64,000 nt of DNA from an uncultured Oscillospiraceae bacterium (GTDB lineage Bacteria; Bacillota; Clostridia; Oscillospirales; Oscillospiraceae), in the NCBI GenBank assembly GCA_934573735.1, contig CAKTMC010000002.1, forward strand, positions 62,001 through 126,000. Direction: 5' to 3'. Made by a program: the position numbers and the translations under genes. Below, piece after piece: positions 8,614-17,418 of this stretch; the stretch's first letter is position 1; each line of letters starts with the position of its first letter. The notes beneath the pieces were generated by a model that ran no database searches, was not told where the DNA came from, and saw only the letters and a program-made list of their open reading frames with translations.

Positions 8614-8796
8614 GTGAAGCACAGCGAGGGGAAAAATCCATACACTTCGCCGGCAATGCGCGCCGCGCTCGACCTGTACAGCCTGCACAGGGGCGAGGAT
8701 ACGCAGGAGAGCGGAGCCCTGCTCAGCTCTGCCGAGGCCGCGCTCCCGCTTGAGCTGAAGCTGATGATTATCAGAAACAGGATCAAAAACAATTGA
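8614..8796 (+). CDS. Small hypothetical protein upstream of mgtC
   Basis: I place the start at the GTG at 8614, which has an AAGGGGGG ribosome site 8 bases upstream; an in-frame ATG at 8542 would give 84 residues but lacks a ribosome site and would sit in the operator region. The product is 60 residues, soluble, with a helical C-terminus (LELKLMIIRNRIKN). I recognise no family. The stop is 12 bases before the mgtC start, so the two are likely co-transcribed. Confidence 0.5.
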   Translation: MKHSEGKNPYTSPAMRAALDLYSLHRGEDTQESGALLSSAEAALPLELKLMIIRNRIKNN

Positions 8797-8808
8797 CGGA
8801 GGCAAAAC

Positions 8809-9537
8809 ATGACACTCTGCGAGTACTTAAACGCCCAATTTTCTCTGGCGCAAAACCTTGACTTTTTTGTACGAATTCTTGTCGCCTGCCTGTGCGGCGC
8901 CTGCATAGGCTTTGAGCGCAGCAAGCGCTTTAAGGAGGCGGGAATTCGCACCCATATAATCGTCTGCTGTGCAGCGGCGCTCATAATGATAATCTCGAAA
9001 TACGGCTTTGCCGATTTGACGAGCACCGACGGCGGAGTATATAACGGAACGCGCGGCGCAGACCCGGCGCGTATCGCGGCGCAGGCGGTGAGCGGCATAA
9101 GCTTTCTCGGCGCAGGCGTGATATTCAAAAACGGCAACACCGTGAAGGGACTCACCACCGCCGCCGGAATTTGGGCGACCGCCGCCATAGGGCTTGCCGT
9201 CGGCGCGGGGATGTACTGGGTAGGACTTTTCGTGACGCTGCTTATCGCGGTGTTTCAGATATCAATGCACCGCTTCACCATCGGAGCGGACGCCTTCTCC
9301 ACCTGCCGCGTACAGTTTACCGTATCAAACGGCGAGGAATTCGCCGCCGAGCTTCAAAGACAGATAGACCGCTGGAAGGCCATGGTCATAAGCAGTGAGA
9401 TAAGCCGCGACACGGACGGCTTTATGTGCTATGACCTGACGCTGAAAACCGTGCAGAGCATTGAGGTCAATGACTTGATGAGCTTCATGTCCGAGCACAA
9501 GGAGATAATCCGCGCGGAGGGAGTCCCCGTTGTATAG
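8809..9537 (+). CDS. MgtC/SapB family membrane protein
   Basis: 242 residues with a GGAGG site. The first ~140 residues carry the MgtC core: CLCGACIGFERSKRFKEAGIRTH with the conserved Arg and Glu, then RIAAQAVSGISFLGAGVIF and GLTTAAGIWATAAIGLAVG, with five membrane helices. A cytoplasmic C-terminal domain (about 150-242) resembles the ACT-like tail of longer members. MgtC proteins act in Mg2+-limited growth and modulate ATP synthase or phosphate handling in other bacteria; which applies here is unknown. It is enclosed by two related LysR genes. Confidence 0.93.
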   Translation: MTLCEYLNAQFSLAQNLDFFVRILVACLCGACIGFERSKRFKEAGIRTHIIVCCAAALIMIISKYGFADLTSTDGGVYNGTRGADPARIAAQAVSGISFLGAGVIFKNGNTVKGLTTAAGIWATAAIGLAVGAGMYWVGLFVTLLIAVFQISMHRFTIGADAFSTCRVQFTVSNGEEFAAELQRQIDRWKAMVISSEISRDTDGFMCYDLTLKTVQSIEVNDLMSFMSEHKEIIRAEGVPVV

Positions 9538-9570
9538 CAATTGCCGCATATCCGGCTGAGAGGAGGCCGT

Positions 9571-10479
9571 ATGGAACCCCAAGTAAATTATGACCAACGC
9601 TACGGCAGTCTTGTGACCGTGTACCGCTTTGGAAGCTTTGCCGCCGCAGCCGCGGAGATGAAGCTCACGGCCTCCGCCGTTGCAAAGCAGATACACTCGC
9701 TTGAGCGCGACCTTGACAGACCGCTTTTTATCCGCAGCGGCAAGCGCCTGCTGCCGACGCGCGTCTGCGAGGCGATAATCCCCTTTACGGAGAGAATTGA
9801 CGCGCTGTGCGCCAGAATGAGGCAGGAAATTGCCGCGACCGACCGCAGCGTCCGCTGTCTTGTCGTCGGAGTTACGCCGAGCGCGGAGAGCAGCGCCGTG
9901 TCGCAAGTGCTGACCCGCTATTCCGCAGGACACGGCGACATACAGGTGACCATCGTCACCGAGAGCAGCGCCGCGCTGCACGATATGCTACAGGCCGGGG
10001 CGATAGACCTCGCCGTCGTGGACGGAGGCTTTGACGCGGAGGGCTTTAACTCCATTCTCTTGGACACCGATTATTTCGTCGCGGCCGTCGCAAACGACAA
10101 CCCATTGGCGCAGAAATCCATTATCTATCTCTCCGACCTGCGCAGTGAGAGACTCATACTCCGCACTCCGGGCTCCGGTACGCGGGATCTGTTTGAGGCG
10201 CATCTGAAAAGCGCCGGAACACAGCTCGCTATGTTCAAGATAATGATGGAGCTTGACAGCATATCGACGATAAAAAAGCTTGTGGAAAGCAATTACGGCG
10301 TGTCCGTGCTGCCAAACAAGGTATGTGCGCGTGACGCGGAGGCGGGGCGTTTTACGATAAAGCCCATCGCCGATATGAACATGGCGCGGCAGATACATAT
10401 GTTCTACCGCCCGGAATTTCGCGGCGCGGAGCTTTTGGGCGACGTGCAGAAATTGTATTACGAGGTAATGAGCGAATAA
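9571..10479 (+). CDS. LysR-family transcriptional regulator (paralogue of the one at 7587-8486)
   Basis: I chose the ATG at 9571, 6 bases after a GAGGAGG site; the upstream candidate at 9541 directly abuts mgtC. 302 residues: winged helix-turn-helix with GSFAAAAAEMKLTASAVAKQIHSLE, then an effector-binding domain. It shares its domain order and many blocks with the other LysR protein on the far side of mgtC. It begins 33 bases after mgtC and is probably in the same transcript. Confidence 0.92.
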   Translation: MEPQVNYDQRYGSLVTVYRFGSFAAAAAEMKLTASAVAKQIHSLERDLDRPLFIRSGKRLLPTRVCEAIIPFTERIDALCARMRQEIAATDRSVRCLVVGVTPSAESSAVSQVLTRYSAGHGDIQVTIVTESSAALHDMLQAGAIDLAVVDGGFDAEGFNSILLDTDYFVAAVANDNPLAQKSIIYLSDLRSERLILRTPGSGTRDLFEAHLKSAGTQLAMFKIMMELDSISTIKKLVESNYGVSVLPNKVCARDAEAGRFTIKPIADMNMARQIHMFYRPEFRGAELLGDVQKLYYEVMSE

Positions 10480-10496
10480 TAAATAGTATGAGTATG

Positions 10497-10530
10497 AAAA
10501 ATCGGCGGAGCGCCTGCTCCGCCGATTTTT
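10497..10530. terminator. Bidirectional terminator between lysR and the M32 carboxypeptidase
   Basis: A 14-bp perfect stem (AAAAATCGGCGGAG with its complement) around a 6-base loop, with A and T runs at the two ends. It serves both convergent genes; its right end touches the stop codon of the carboxypeptidase. Confidence 0.88.
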
Positions 10531-12047
10531 CAGTTAAGCTGATAGAGCCTTGAGTATTTCTCCTCAAGATAGCTGAGATAGTAGTCCGGGTTCAGGCTCT
10601 CGCCCGTGATATTGCGTATCCACTCGTCGGGAGTCATCACAGAGGCGCAGGAGAAAACGCGCTCGCGGAGCCAATCGGCTATGCGGCCGAGCTCGCCCTT
10701 CTCGACGGCGGCAAACACGTCAAAGTCCTTCTCCATGCTGCGCAGTATCTGCACTCCGTAGGCGTTGCCGAGCGCGTAGGAGGGGAAGTAGCCGAACATT
10801 CCCGTCCAGTGAACATCCTGTAGGCAGCCCTCCGCATCGTTCGGCACCTCAACGCCGAGGTATTCCCTGTACTTTGCGTTCCACAGCGCGGGTATCTCAT
10901 CGACTGTGATGTCGCCGTTGATGAATGCCTTTTCAAGCTCATAGCGAATGAGAATGTGCAGGCTGTATGTGAGCTCGTCGGCCTCGGTGCGGACAAGGCT
11001 GGGGCGGGCGATGTTCACCGCCTCGTAAAGCTCCCGCTCCGAAACGTCGGAGAGGCTGTCGCCGCTTATCTCAAGCAGCTTCGGATAGACAAAGTGAATA
11101 AATGCCTCGCTGCGGCCGATAAGATTTTCATAGAAGCGGGAAATCGTCTCATGCATGGCGTTGGACATGGCGTTTGCGGCGTGATTGTCGTAAAACTCCT
11201 GCGGCTCATTTTGCATGAAGAGCGCGTGACCGCCCTCGTGCAGGGTGGAGAAGATGTTGGAGATAAAATTATCCTCAAAATAATGCGTTGTGACGCGGAC
11301 ATCCTTGGGACCGAAATTCGTCGTGAAGGGGTGCTCCGTCGTCATAAGCACGAGCGCGCTCTCGCGCAGACCCTCGATTTTAAGCAGATATTTTGAAAAA
11401 GCCTCCTGCTCGGGAATGGGACAAGTGCGGGTCAAAAAGTCCTCGCGGATGGGCTTGCCCTCGGCGCAGATGCGCTTCATAAGCGGTACGATGCGCTCCT
11501 TCAGCGCGCCGAAGAACTTGTCGAGCTGAACGTGGTCGCCGCCCTTTTCGTAATCGTTGAGCAGCATATCGTAATAGGTCGGCTTCTTCTCGTCACGCAG
11601 GTCAATATCCTGACGGGTAAGCTCGATGAGCCTTGCCATGGAGTCACGGTAGAGTGAGAAGTCGGCGGCCTTCTTTGCCTTGAGCCACTCGCCGTAGGCC
11701 TTGTTGAAGGCGAGATCCAGCTCATAGGAAAACTTTGCGCTCTGGTTCTTCGTCTTTTTGTACTCGTCATACTTATGCTCGACGGCTTTCCTCTGCACCT
11801 CCGTCAGCCCCTCGGAGTCCTCGTGCAGCTCGCATATCAGCTTTTCGTATTTCTTGGAGTGGCTGAGCTTATAATACTGGCGGCCGAGCGTTGCCATATC
11901 CTCGCCGGCGAGGGCGATGCCCTCCTCGGGCGCGCAGCACTCCATGTCGAAGGAGAGCTTGCCGATGGCGCGGGCGTATGCCTCCATCTCATCGAGCAGG
12001 CTGAAAAGCTGCTTTAGCTTTTTCTGGTTGTTTCTTGCATTATCCAT
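10530..12047 (-). CDS. Carboxypeptidase M32 (thermostable carboxypeptidase Taq family)
   Basis: 505 residues, the usual family length. The zinc-binding HEXXH motif is visible as HEGGH in STLHEGGHALFMQN (about residue 269), followed by MHETISRFYENLIGRS, where the conserved downstream Glu ligand lies, and by the IRYELEKAFINGDI motif of the family. It removes C-terminal residues from peptides in the cytoplasm. The gene follows nth on the minus strand with a 12-base gap, so the two probably share a transcript. Confidence 0.95.
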   Translation of the reverse strand: MDNARNNQKKLKQLFSLLDEMEAYARAIGKLSFDMECCAPEEGIALAGEDMATLGRQYYKLSHSKKYEKLICELHEDSEGLTEVQRKAVEHKYDEYKKTKNQSAKFSYELDLAFNKAYGEWLKAKKAADFSLYRDSMARLIELTRQDIDLRDEKKPTYYDMLLNDYEKGGDHVQLDKFFGALKERIVPLMKRICAEGKPIREDFLTRTCPIPEQEAFSKYLLKIEGLRESALVLMTTEHPFTTNFGPKDVRVTTHYFEDNFISNIFSTLHEGGHALFMQNEPQEFYDNHAANAMSNAMHETISRFYENLIGRSEAFIHFVYPKLLEISGDSLSDVSERELYEAVNIARPSLVRTEADELTYSLHILIRYELEKAFINGDITVDEIPALWNAKYREYLGVEVPNDAEGCLQDVHWTGMFGYFPSYALGNAYGVQILRSMEKDFDVFAAVEKGELGRIADWLRERVFSCASVMTPDEWIRNITGESLNPDYYLSYLEEKYSRLYQLN

Positions 12048-12059
12048 ATTATTTATCTC

Positions 12060-12707
12060 CTATTCCTGATTTTCTCCGGAAAAATATTGACATAGCTGAC
12101 GCAGGCAGCAGCTCTCGCATTTTGGCTTGCGGGCATCACATACGGCGCGGCCGTGCAGGACGATGCAGTGGCAGAAGTCGGACGAGTGCTCCGGCGGCAG
12201 GACTTTTCGCAGCGCCATTTCGATTTTGACCGGGTCCTTGAGATTATCGACAAGACCGAGCCGATTTGAGATGCGGATACAGTGCGTATCGACCACGGTG
12301 GAGCCGGGGATTTTGAACACGTCGCCGAGGATGAGATTTGCGGTCTTGCGCCCGACACCGGGCAGAGCCGTAAGCTCCTCCATTGTGCGCGGCAGCTCAC
12401 CGCCGTATTTTTCGAGCAGTATCTGAGCGCAGGCGACTATGTCCCGCGCCTTTGTATGATAGAAGCCGCAGGAGCGAACGTAGCTCTCCACCTCGGTGAC
12501 GTCAGCCTCGGCGAAGTCCTCCAGAGTCGGGAAACGCTCAAAAAGCGCCGGCGTGACGCGGTTTACGCGCTCATCCGTACACTGCGCCGCAAGACGGACG
12601 GAGAACAAAAGCTCATAGTCCTTGCGCCAGTCGAGCGTGCAGTCGGCCTGCGGGTACTCGGCAAGAAGAAGCCTTACTATCTCATTTACCTGTTGCTGAG
12701 TGCGCAT
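12060..12707 (-). CDS. nth: Endonuclease III (DNA glycosylase/AP lyase)
   Basis: 215 residues, full length. The helix-hairpin-helix with the catalytic lysine reads LPGVGRKTANLIL, the catalytic aspartate lies in VVDTHCIRISNRLG, and the C-terminal four-cysteine cluster has the spacing C-x6-C-x2-C-x5-C that binds [4Fe-4S]. It excises oxidised pyrimidines and nicks the abasic site. It is followed by the M32 carboxypeptidase gene. Confidence 0.97.
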   Translation of the reverse strand: MRTQQQVNEIVRLLLAEYPQADCTLDWRKDYELLFSVRLAAQCTDERVNRVTPALFERFPTLEDFAEADVTEVESYVRSCGFYHTKARDIVACAQILLEKYGGELPRTMEELTALPGVGRKTANLILGDVFKIPGSTVVDTHCIRISNRLGLVDNLKDPVKIEMALRKVLPPEHSSDFCHCIVLHGRAVCDARKPKCESCCLRQLCQYFSGENQE

Positions 12708-12737
12708 ATCTCACCTCTTATTTTATAAATTAAAATT

Positions 12738-12758
12738 CGGCGCGGCATAACCGCGCCG
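12738..12758 (-). terminator. Terminator of the proline/threonine-rich protein gene
   Basis: A perfect 8-bp GC stem (CGGCGCGG with CCGCGCCG) followed on the minus strand by an AATTTTAATTT tract, just beyond the stop at 12776. Confidence 0.75.
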
Positions 12759-12775
12759 ATAAGGATGGCTTGAGC

Positions 12776-13471
12776 TTATCTGCTTGCAGATACCGTTCCG
12801 CTTGCAACGATATCGGTCAAATCGACGTTGCTGTACTTGCCGCCGAAGTGCCATGTCACGCTGAGCGGAAGATTTATCGACTCGCCGGAGGAGATGCCCA
12901 CGGTAAAGGTCTTGCTGCCGAATACGGTATTCAGCTTGCCGTTGCCGTCGTAATCCACGGCGGGGCTTGCCATGCTCGCGGTGCTGCCGTTGAGATTTAT
13001 CGTGACGGCGCCGGGAACCTCCGTAAGATGCAGGCTGTAGGAGTCAAGACTGACCTTGACCGTGACCTCCGCCTGAGACGCACTCACCGTGCTGACGCTC
13101 CACTCGACCTTGAGATTCATCGGCACACCGGTATCGGAATAGAAGCTGCCGGAGTTGAGGAGCCGGTTCGGCTCGGGCGTTACGACAGGCGCGGGAGTCG
13201 GGGTCGGAGTAGGCGTGGGGACCGGAGTCGGAGTCGGCGTGGTGATGGGCGCGGGGCTCGGAGTGACGGAGCTTGGGGTGCTGCCGGAGCCGGAATTATC
13301 TCCGCCCGTTGTACCGGAGCCGGGGCCTACAACGACTATCTGCGGCTCCATGGTCGTAGGGGTATCGGGCTCATCGGCGGCGTCCTTGCTCGTAAGCCAG
13401 AAGCATATGAGCGCGACGGCCAGCAAAAAGAATACTATAAATAAAACTGCGGCGAATTTGCCTTTTTTCAT
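12776..13471 (-). CDS. Membrane-anchored secreted protein with Pro/Thr-rich stalk, unknown function
   Basis: 231 residues. An N-terminal membrane anchor (about 7-27) is followed by an acidic, Gly/Ser segment and a low-complexity stalk of PT/PTP repeats (about 70-100), then a C-terminal beta-rich domain (about 105-231) with many Ser/Thr/Val residues. The stalk suggests that the domain is displayed beyond the cell wall. I recognise no catalytic motif. The repeat in the DNA (GGAGTCGGGGTCGG-like runs near 13190-13250) could vary in length by slippage. Confidence 0.7.
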   Translation of the reverse strand: MKKGKFAAVLFIVFFLLAVALICFWLTSKDAADEPDTPTTMEPQIVVVGPGSGTTGGDNSGSGSTPSSVTPSPAPITTPTPTPVPTPTPTPTPAPVVTPEPNRLLNSGSFYSDTGVPMNLKVEWSVSTVSASQAEVTVKVSLDSYSLHLTEVPGAVTINLNGSTASMASPAVDYDGNGKLNTVFGSKTFTVGISSGESINLPLSVTWHFGGKYSNVDLTDIVASGTVSASR

Positions 13472-13577
13472 GCTTAGTTCAGTCCTTTCGTATAGGCTTG
13501 AGATAATTATACCGCAAAAGCCGGCTCTTGTCTACAATGAGCGAAACGGCGCGAAAATTTTATGAATATTAAGAAAG

Positions 13578-13608
13578 CCCGCCCCGGTGTATAATGCGCC
13601 GGAGCGGG
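13578..13608 (-). terminator. Terminator of the nucleoside ABC operon
   Basis: On the minus strand CCCGCTCCGG pairs with CCGGGGCGGG (one G-T pair) and is followed by CTTTCTT. It lies just after the last permease gene. Confidence 0.75.
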
Positions 13609-13630
13609 TTTTGAACAGAGAATAGCTTTA

Positions 13631-14572
13631 TTATCTTGAGCCCTTGTCGTAGGGGATGCCCTCCGCCTTCGGAGCGCGGGATTTCTGAGAGGTAAAGGCC
13701 AGAACGATGAGGGAGATTATATAGGGCAGCATATTGTACACGGTGCTCGGTACGTTGAGCGCGGTGAGGAAGCCGAAGCCCGTGTAGACGTTCGACAGGG
13801 CGCGGAACATACCGAACAGCAGCGCCGCAAGCGCAATGCGCGTGGGCTTCCACTGACCGAATATCATGACCGCGAGCGACAGGAAGCCGAAGCCCGCAAC
13901 GCCGTTTTCAAACTTCCACTCGCTGACGCCGGCGGTGATATATACGATGCCGCCGAGACCGCCGAGCACACCAGAGATGAGCACGCCCGCCCAGCGCATT
14001 TTATATACGTTGATGCCGACGCTGTCCGCTGCCTGAGGATGCTCGCCGCAGGCCATAAGACGCAGACCGAAGCGGGTCTTATAGAGCGTTATAAAGCTGC
14101 AAACCAGAGCGATAAACGCCAGAAGCATGAACCAGTTGAATTCAAAGCTGCCGATGTTCACCAGAAAGGCCTTTTTCGCGTTTATATACTGGATGGTGGA
14201 GGAGACGTTGTCGGGGCTTGCGGCGGTGTTCATCGCCTTGACGATGACCGTCGCGGCGGCGGTGCCGAGCATATTCATGGCCGTGCCGACGATGGTCTGG
14301 TCGGCCTTGAAGTTAATGCAGGCAAGACCCAGAAGCGTCGAGTATATCATGCCGAAGGCGATAGCCATCACGACCGTCACGAGTATCATGACAAAGGCGG
14401 GGACAGTCTCGGGCAAAAACTTCATCGCCAGCGCGCCGCCGAGAGCGCCCATGACCATGATGCCCTCAAGACCGATGTTTATAACGCCGGAATGCTCCGA
14501 GAAGCAGCCGCCCAATGCGACGAGGACAAGCACGGACGCAAAAATAAGCGTGTATTGAAGCAGAAGTACCAT
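13631..14572 (-). CDS. Nucleoside/simple-sugar ABC importer permease (NupQ/YufQ-like)
   Basis: 313 residues with about 8-9 membrane helices and the family opening FSEHSGVINIGLEGIMVMGALGG (the 'GVxNIGxEG' motif of BMP-type permeases). It is the second permease of the importer: its start overlaps the stop of the first permease by one base. With the ATPase at 15711-17249 and the BMP lipoprotein at 19637-20815 it should form a complete uptake system for nucleosides, an assignment supported by the neighbouring tdk, udk and deoD. Confidence 0.93.
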   Translation of the reverse strand: MVLLLQYTLIFASVLVLVALGGCFSEHSGVINIGLEGIMVMGALGGALAMKFLPETVPAFVMILVTVVMAIAFGMIYSTLLGLACINFKADQTIVGTAMNMLGTAAATVIVKAMNTAASPDNVSSTIQYINAKKAFLVNIGSFEFNWFMLLAFIALVCSFITLYKTRFGLRLMACGEHPQAADSVGINVYKMRWAGVLISGVLGGLGGIVYITAGVSEWKFENGVAGFGFLSLAVMIFGQWKPTRIALAALLFGMFRALSNVYTGFGFLTALNVPSTVYNMLPYIISLIVLAFTSQKSRAPKAEGIPYDKGSR

Positions 14573-15714
14573 TACTTGTTGCCTCCTTCCTTCGTATCGG
14601 AGACCGAAGCAGCAGATCTTTTATGCGCCCTGCGCTCCTCGCTGCGGTCGATGCAGTTGTTGATAAAATACTTGAAGAAGGCGACGAAGCCGCAGAGATA
14701 AATTATTATAGCCGATATCAGGTCGGATATCTGGGCGCAGTACATGGTCTTGTCGACATAGGCGCCGCCGTTTGTGATGTGCTGAATGAAGTACGAGGAG
14801 AAGATGTTGCCGATGGGGTTGAGTCCGCCGAGGAAGGCGGCGGCGATACCGTTGAAGCCCATCGTCGGCACGGAGGACTGGCTGCACTGCCACTGCTCAA
14901 ATCCGGTGAGGAACAGCAGCGCCGCGCCGAGTCCCGCGAGCGCGCCCGCGATGACCATGGTGAGGATGATGTTTCTCTTCTCGTTCATGCCGCAGTACTT
15001 GGCGGCGTTTTTGTTGTTGCCGGTCGCGCGTAGCTCGTAGCCGAACCTGGTCTTTTCAAGCACGATCCAGATGAATATGGACACGAGGATCGCTATCGGC
15101 AGCGCGATCGTGACATACTGGTTGTTGCTGAAGAGCTTCCCAAGGCCGAGACTCGGTATGAGTGCGGCGGGGTTGGTGCTGGCAAGGGTGAAGGTGTAGG
15201 GGCTGGTGGTCTCCTTTACGGTCGTGAGGATCATGTTGACAACGTAGAGGCTTATCCAGTTGAGCATGATGCAGGAGATGACCTCGTTGACGTTGCAGTA
15301 GGACTTCAGTGCGCCGGAGATCGCGCCGAGCATCGCACCGGCGAGCATCGCGCCGATGATGCAGACATACCACGGCTGATTCAGCGCCAGCGCCAGATAC
15401 AGCGCCGCGCCCGCGCCCGCGACGTACTGACCGGCGGCGCCGATATTGAACAGTCCGACCTTATACGCGAACAGAACGGACAGGCCGCACAGCATCAGCG
15501 GCACGGTTTTTACGAGCGTACTGCCGAAATACTTGAGCGCGGCGGGCTTGCTGGGGTAGTAGAAAAAGTTCTTTATAACGGTGAGTATCGCGTCCCATGC
15601 ACCGGCGGGATTGATGAAAAGCAGAACTATGTAGCCGATGAGCAGACCGACGATAATGCACGCGAGGGATGCCAGCAGCGACTGCACGGCGTTATTTTTC
15701 AAAATTCGCTTCAT
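14572..15714 (-). CDS. Nucleoside/simple-sugar ABC importer permease (NupP/YufP-like)
   Basis: 380 residues with about 9 membrane helices; the motif KVGLFNIGAAGQYVAGAGAALYL is the BMP-permease signature and SGALKSYCNVNEVISCIMLNWI contains the coupling region. Its start overlaps the ATPase gene by 4 bases (ATGA-type coupling). The last ~30 residues are charged and predicted to be cytoplasmic. Confidence 0.93.
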   Translation of the reverse strand: MKRILKNNAVQSLLASLACIIVGLLIGYIVLLFINPAGAWDAILTVIKNFFYYPSKPAALKYFGSTLVKTVPLMLCGLSVLFAYKVGLFNIGAAGQYVAGAGAALYLALALNQPWYVCIIGAMLAGAMLGAISGALKSYCNVNEVISCIMLNWISLYVVNMILTTVKETTSPYTFTLASTNPAALIPSLGLGKLFSNNQYVTIALPIAILVSIFIWIVLEKTRFGYELRATGNNKNAAKYCGMNEKRNIILTMVIAGALAGLGAALLFLTGFEQWQCSQSSVPTMGFNGIAAAFLGGLNPIGNIFSSYFIQHITNGGAYVDKTMYCAQISDLISAIIIYLCGFVAFFKYFINNCIDRSEERRAHKRSAASVSDTKEGGNK

Positions 15715-17249
15715 GCCTTTTTGTCCTCCCTCTTTGCACCCGCCATATACAGGCCGAGCTCCTCAACGGTGGTCTGCTTCGGGTCAAGCTCACCGACTAT
15801 CTCGCCCTCGTACATGACGAGTATGCGGTCGGAGACGTTCATGACCTCGTCCAGCTCCAGCGAGACGAGCAGCACCGCGCCGCCCGCGTCGCGTGTTGCG
15901 ACAAGCTGCCTGTGGATGTATTCTATCGCGCCTACGTCGAGTCCGCGCGTAGGCTGAACCGCGACCAGAAGCTTCGGTTTTTTGTCGATCTCTCTGGCGA
16001 CGATGGCCTTCTGCTGGTTGCCGCCGGACATACTTCTCGCAATCGTGACCGCTCCCTGACCGGAGCGCACGTCGTACTGCTCGATGAGCCTGTCGGCATA
16101 AGCGCGGATGGCGGGGCGCTTCAGGAAGCCGCCCTTGCCGGTGAACTCCGGCTCAAAGTAGCGCTGGAGGATCATGTTGTATTCAAGCGGGTAGTCGAGC
16201 ACAAGGCCGTGCTTGTGCCTGTCCTCCGGGATGTGGCTCATGCCCAGAAGTGAGCGCTTGCGGATGGGAAGATGCGTGATATCGTGGCCGCAGAGTTCCA
16301 CGTGCCCGGACTTCACCGGCTCAAGCCCCGTGATGCCGTAGACAAGCTCCGTCTGCCCGTTGCCGTCGATACCGGCGATGCAGACTATCTCGCCCGCGCG
16401 CACCTCAAAGGATACGTCCTTGACGGCGTTGTTGTGATGCACCTTGGAGGCGACGGTCATATTCTCGACGCTGAGCACGACGTCGCCGGGCTTTGCCTCG
16501 TCCTTATGCACGACAAACTCAACGTCGCGCCCGACCATCATGCGGCTGAGCTCTTCCTTGCTGGTGTCCTTGACGTTGACCGTGCCGATGCATTTGCCCT
16601 TGCGCAGCACCGTGACTCTGTCCGCAACGGACATGATCTCGTTGAGCTTATGGGAAATGAAGAGTATGCTCTTGCCCTCGGCGGAGAGGTTCTTCATTAT
16701 CTGCATAAGCTCGTCTATCTCCTGCGGGGTCAGCACGGCGGTAGGCTCGTCGAAGATGAGTATCTCGTTGTCGCGGTAGAGCATCTTGAGTATCTCGGTG
16801 CGCTGCTGCATACCGACGGTGATATCCTCGATAAGCGCGTCAGGGTCTATGGCAAGACCGTACTTTTCGGACAGCGCCATGACCTTCTCACGCGCCTCCT
16901 GCTTTTGCAGAAAGCCGTGCTTGTTCGGCTCAACGCCGAGAATGATATTGTCGAGCACGGAGAAGCACTCGACCAGCTTAAAGTGCTGATGCACCATGCC
17001 GATGCCGAGGTCGTTTGCGTCGTTCGGGTCCTTTATCTGGACCTCTACGCCGTCCTTCTTGATGACGCCCTCCTCGGCCTGATACAGGCCGAAAAGCACG
17101 CTCATCAGGGTCGATTTTCCCGCGCCGTTTTCGCCGAGCAGCGCGTGTATCTCGCCCTTTTTGAGCTGAAGCGTAATATCGTCGTTGGCGACGATGCCGG
17201 GGAACCGCTTGGTGATGTGAAGCATCTCTATCGCGTATGGAGTCTCCAA
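15711..17249 (-). CDS. Nucleoside/simple-sugar ABC importer ATPase with two nucleotide-binding domains (NupO-like)
   Basis: 512 residues. Domain 1 has Walker A GENGAGKST, ABC signature VGMQQRTEI (degenerate, usual in this family) and Walker B ILIFDEPTAV; domain 2 has a degenerate Walker A (GIDGNGQTE), signature MSGGNQQKA and LVAVQPTRGLD. This tandem layout is that of RbsA/NupO importers. The best start is the TTG at 17249, 9 bases after GGGAGG; an internal ATG at residue 9 is less well placed. It heads the importer operon. Confidence 0.94.
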   Translation of the reverse strand: METPYAIEMLHITKRFPGIVANDDITLQLKKGEIHALLGENGAGKSTLMSVLFGLYQAEEGVIKKDGVEVQIKDPNDANDLGIGMVHQHFKLVECFSVLDNIILGVEPNKHGFLQKQEAREKVMALSEKYGLAIDPDALIEDITVGMQQRTEILKMLYRDNEILIFDEPTAVLTPQEIDELMQIMKNLSAEGKSILFISHKLNEIMSVADRVTVLRKGKCIGTVNVKDTSKEELSRMMVGRDVEFVVHKDEAKPGDVVLSVENMTVASKVHHNNAVKDVSFEVRAGEIVCIAGIDGNGQTELVYGITGLEPVKSGHVELCGHDITHLPIRKRSLLGMSHIPEDRHKHGLVLDYPLEYNMILQRYFEPEFTGKGGFLKRPAIRAYADRLIEQYDVRSGQGAVTIARSMSGGNQQKAIVAREIDKKPKLLVAVQPTRGLDVGAIEYIHRQLVATRDAGGAVLLVSLELDEVMNVSDRILVMYEGEIVGELDPKQTTVEELGLYMAGAKREDKKA

Positions 17250-17372
17250 CAGTCCCTACCTCCCTATAAGTAAATACAAAAAACCGAAATTACCAATTAT
17301 ACCTTATATAATACAACAGTCCCCCGAAAATTACAAATAGAAATATACTCTTTTTACTGAATATTGCATAAA

Positions 17373-17412
17373 ATTTTCCGCCCGGGAGTCTATGCTGCCC
17401 GAGCGGAAAAAT
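17373..17412. terminator. Terminator after tdk, upstream of the importer operon
   Basis: ATTTTCCGC is mirrored by GCGGAAAAAT around a GC-rich inner stem (CGGG/CCCG). It ends the udk-tdk transcript on the minus strand and insulates it from the nupO-like operon. Confidence 0.7.
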
Positions 17413-17418
17413 ATGCCC

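Noticed and set aside
17250..17372. Purine riboswitch before the nucleoside importer
   Set aside because: The region is AT-rich with no three-way-junction pattern; only a promoter-like stretch is visible.
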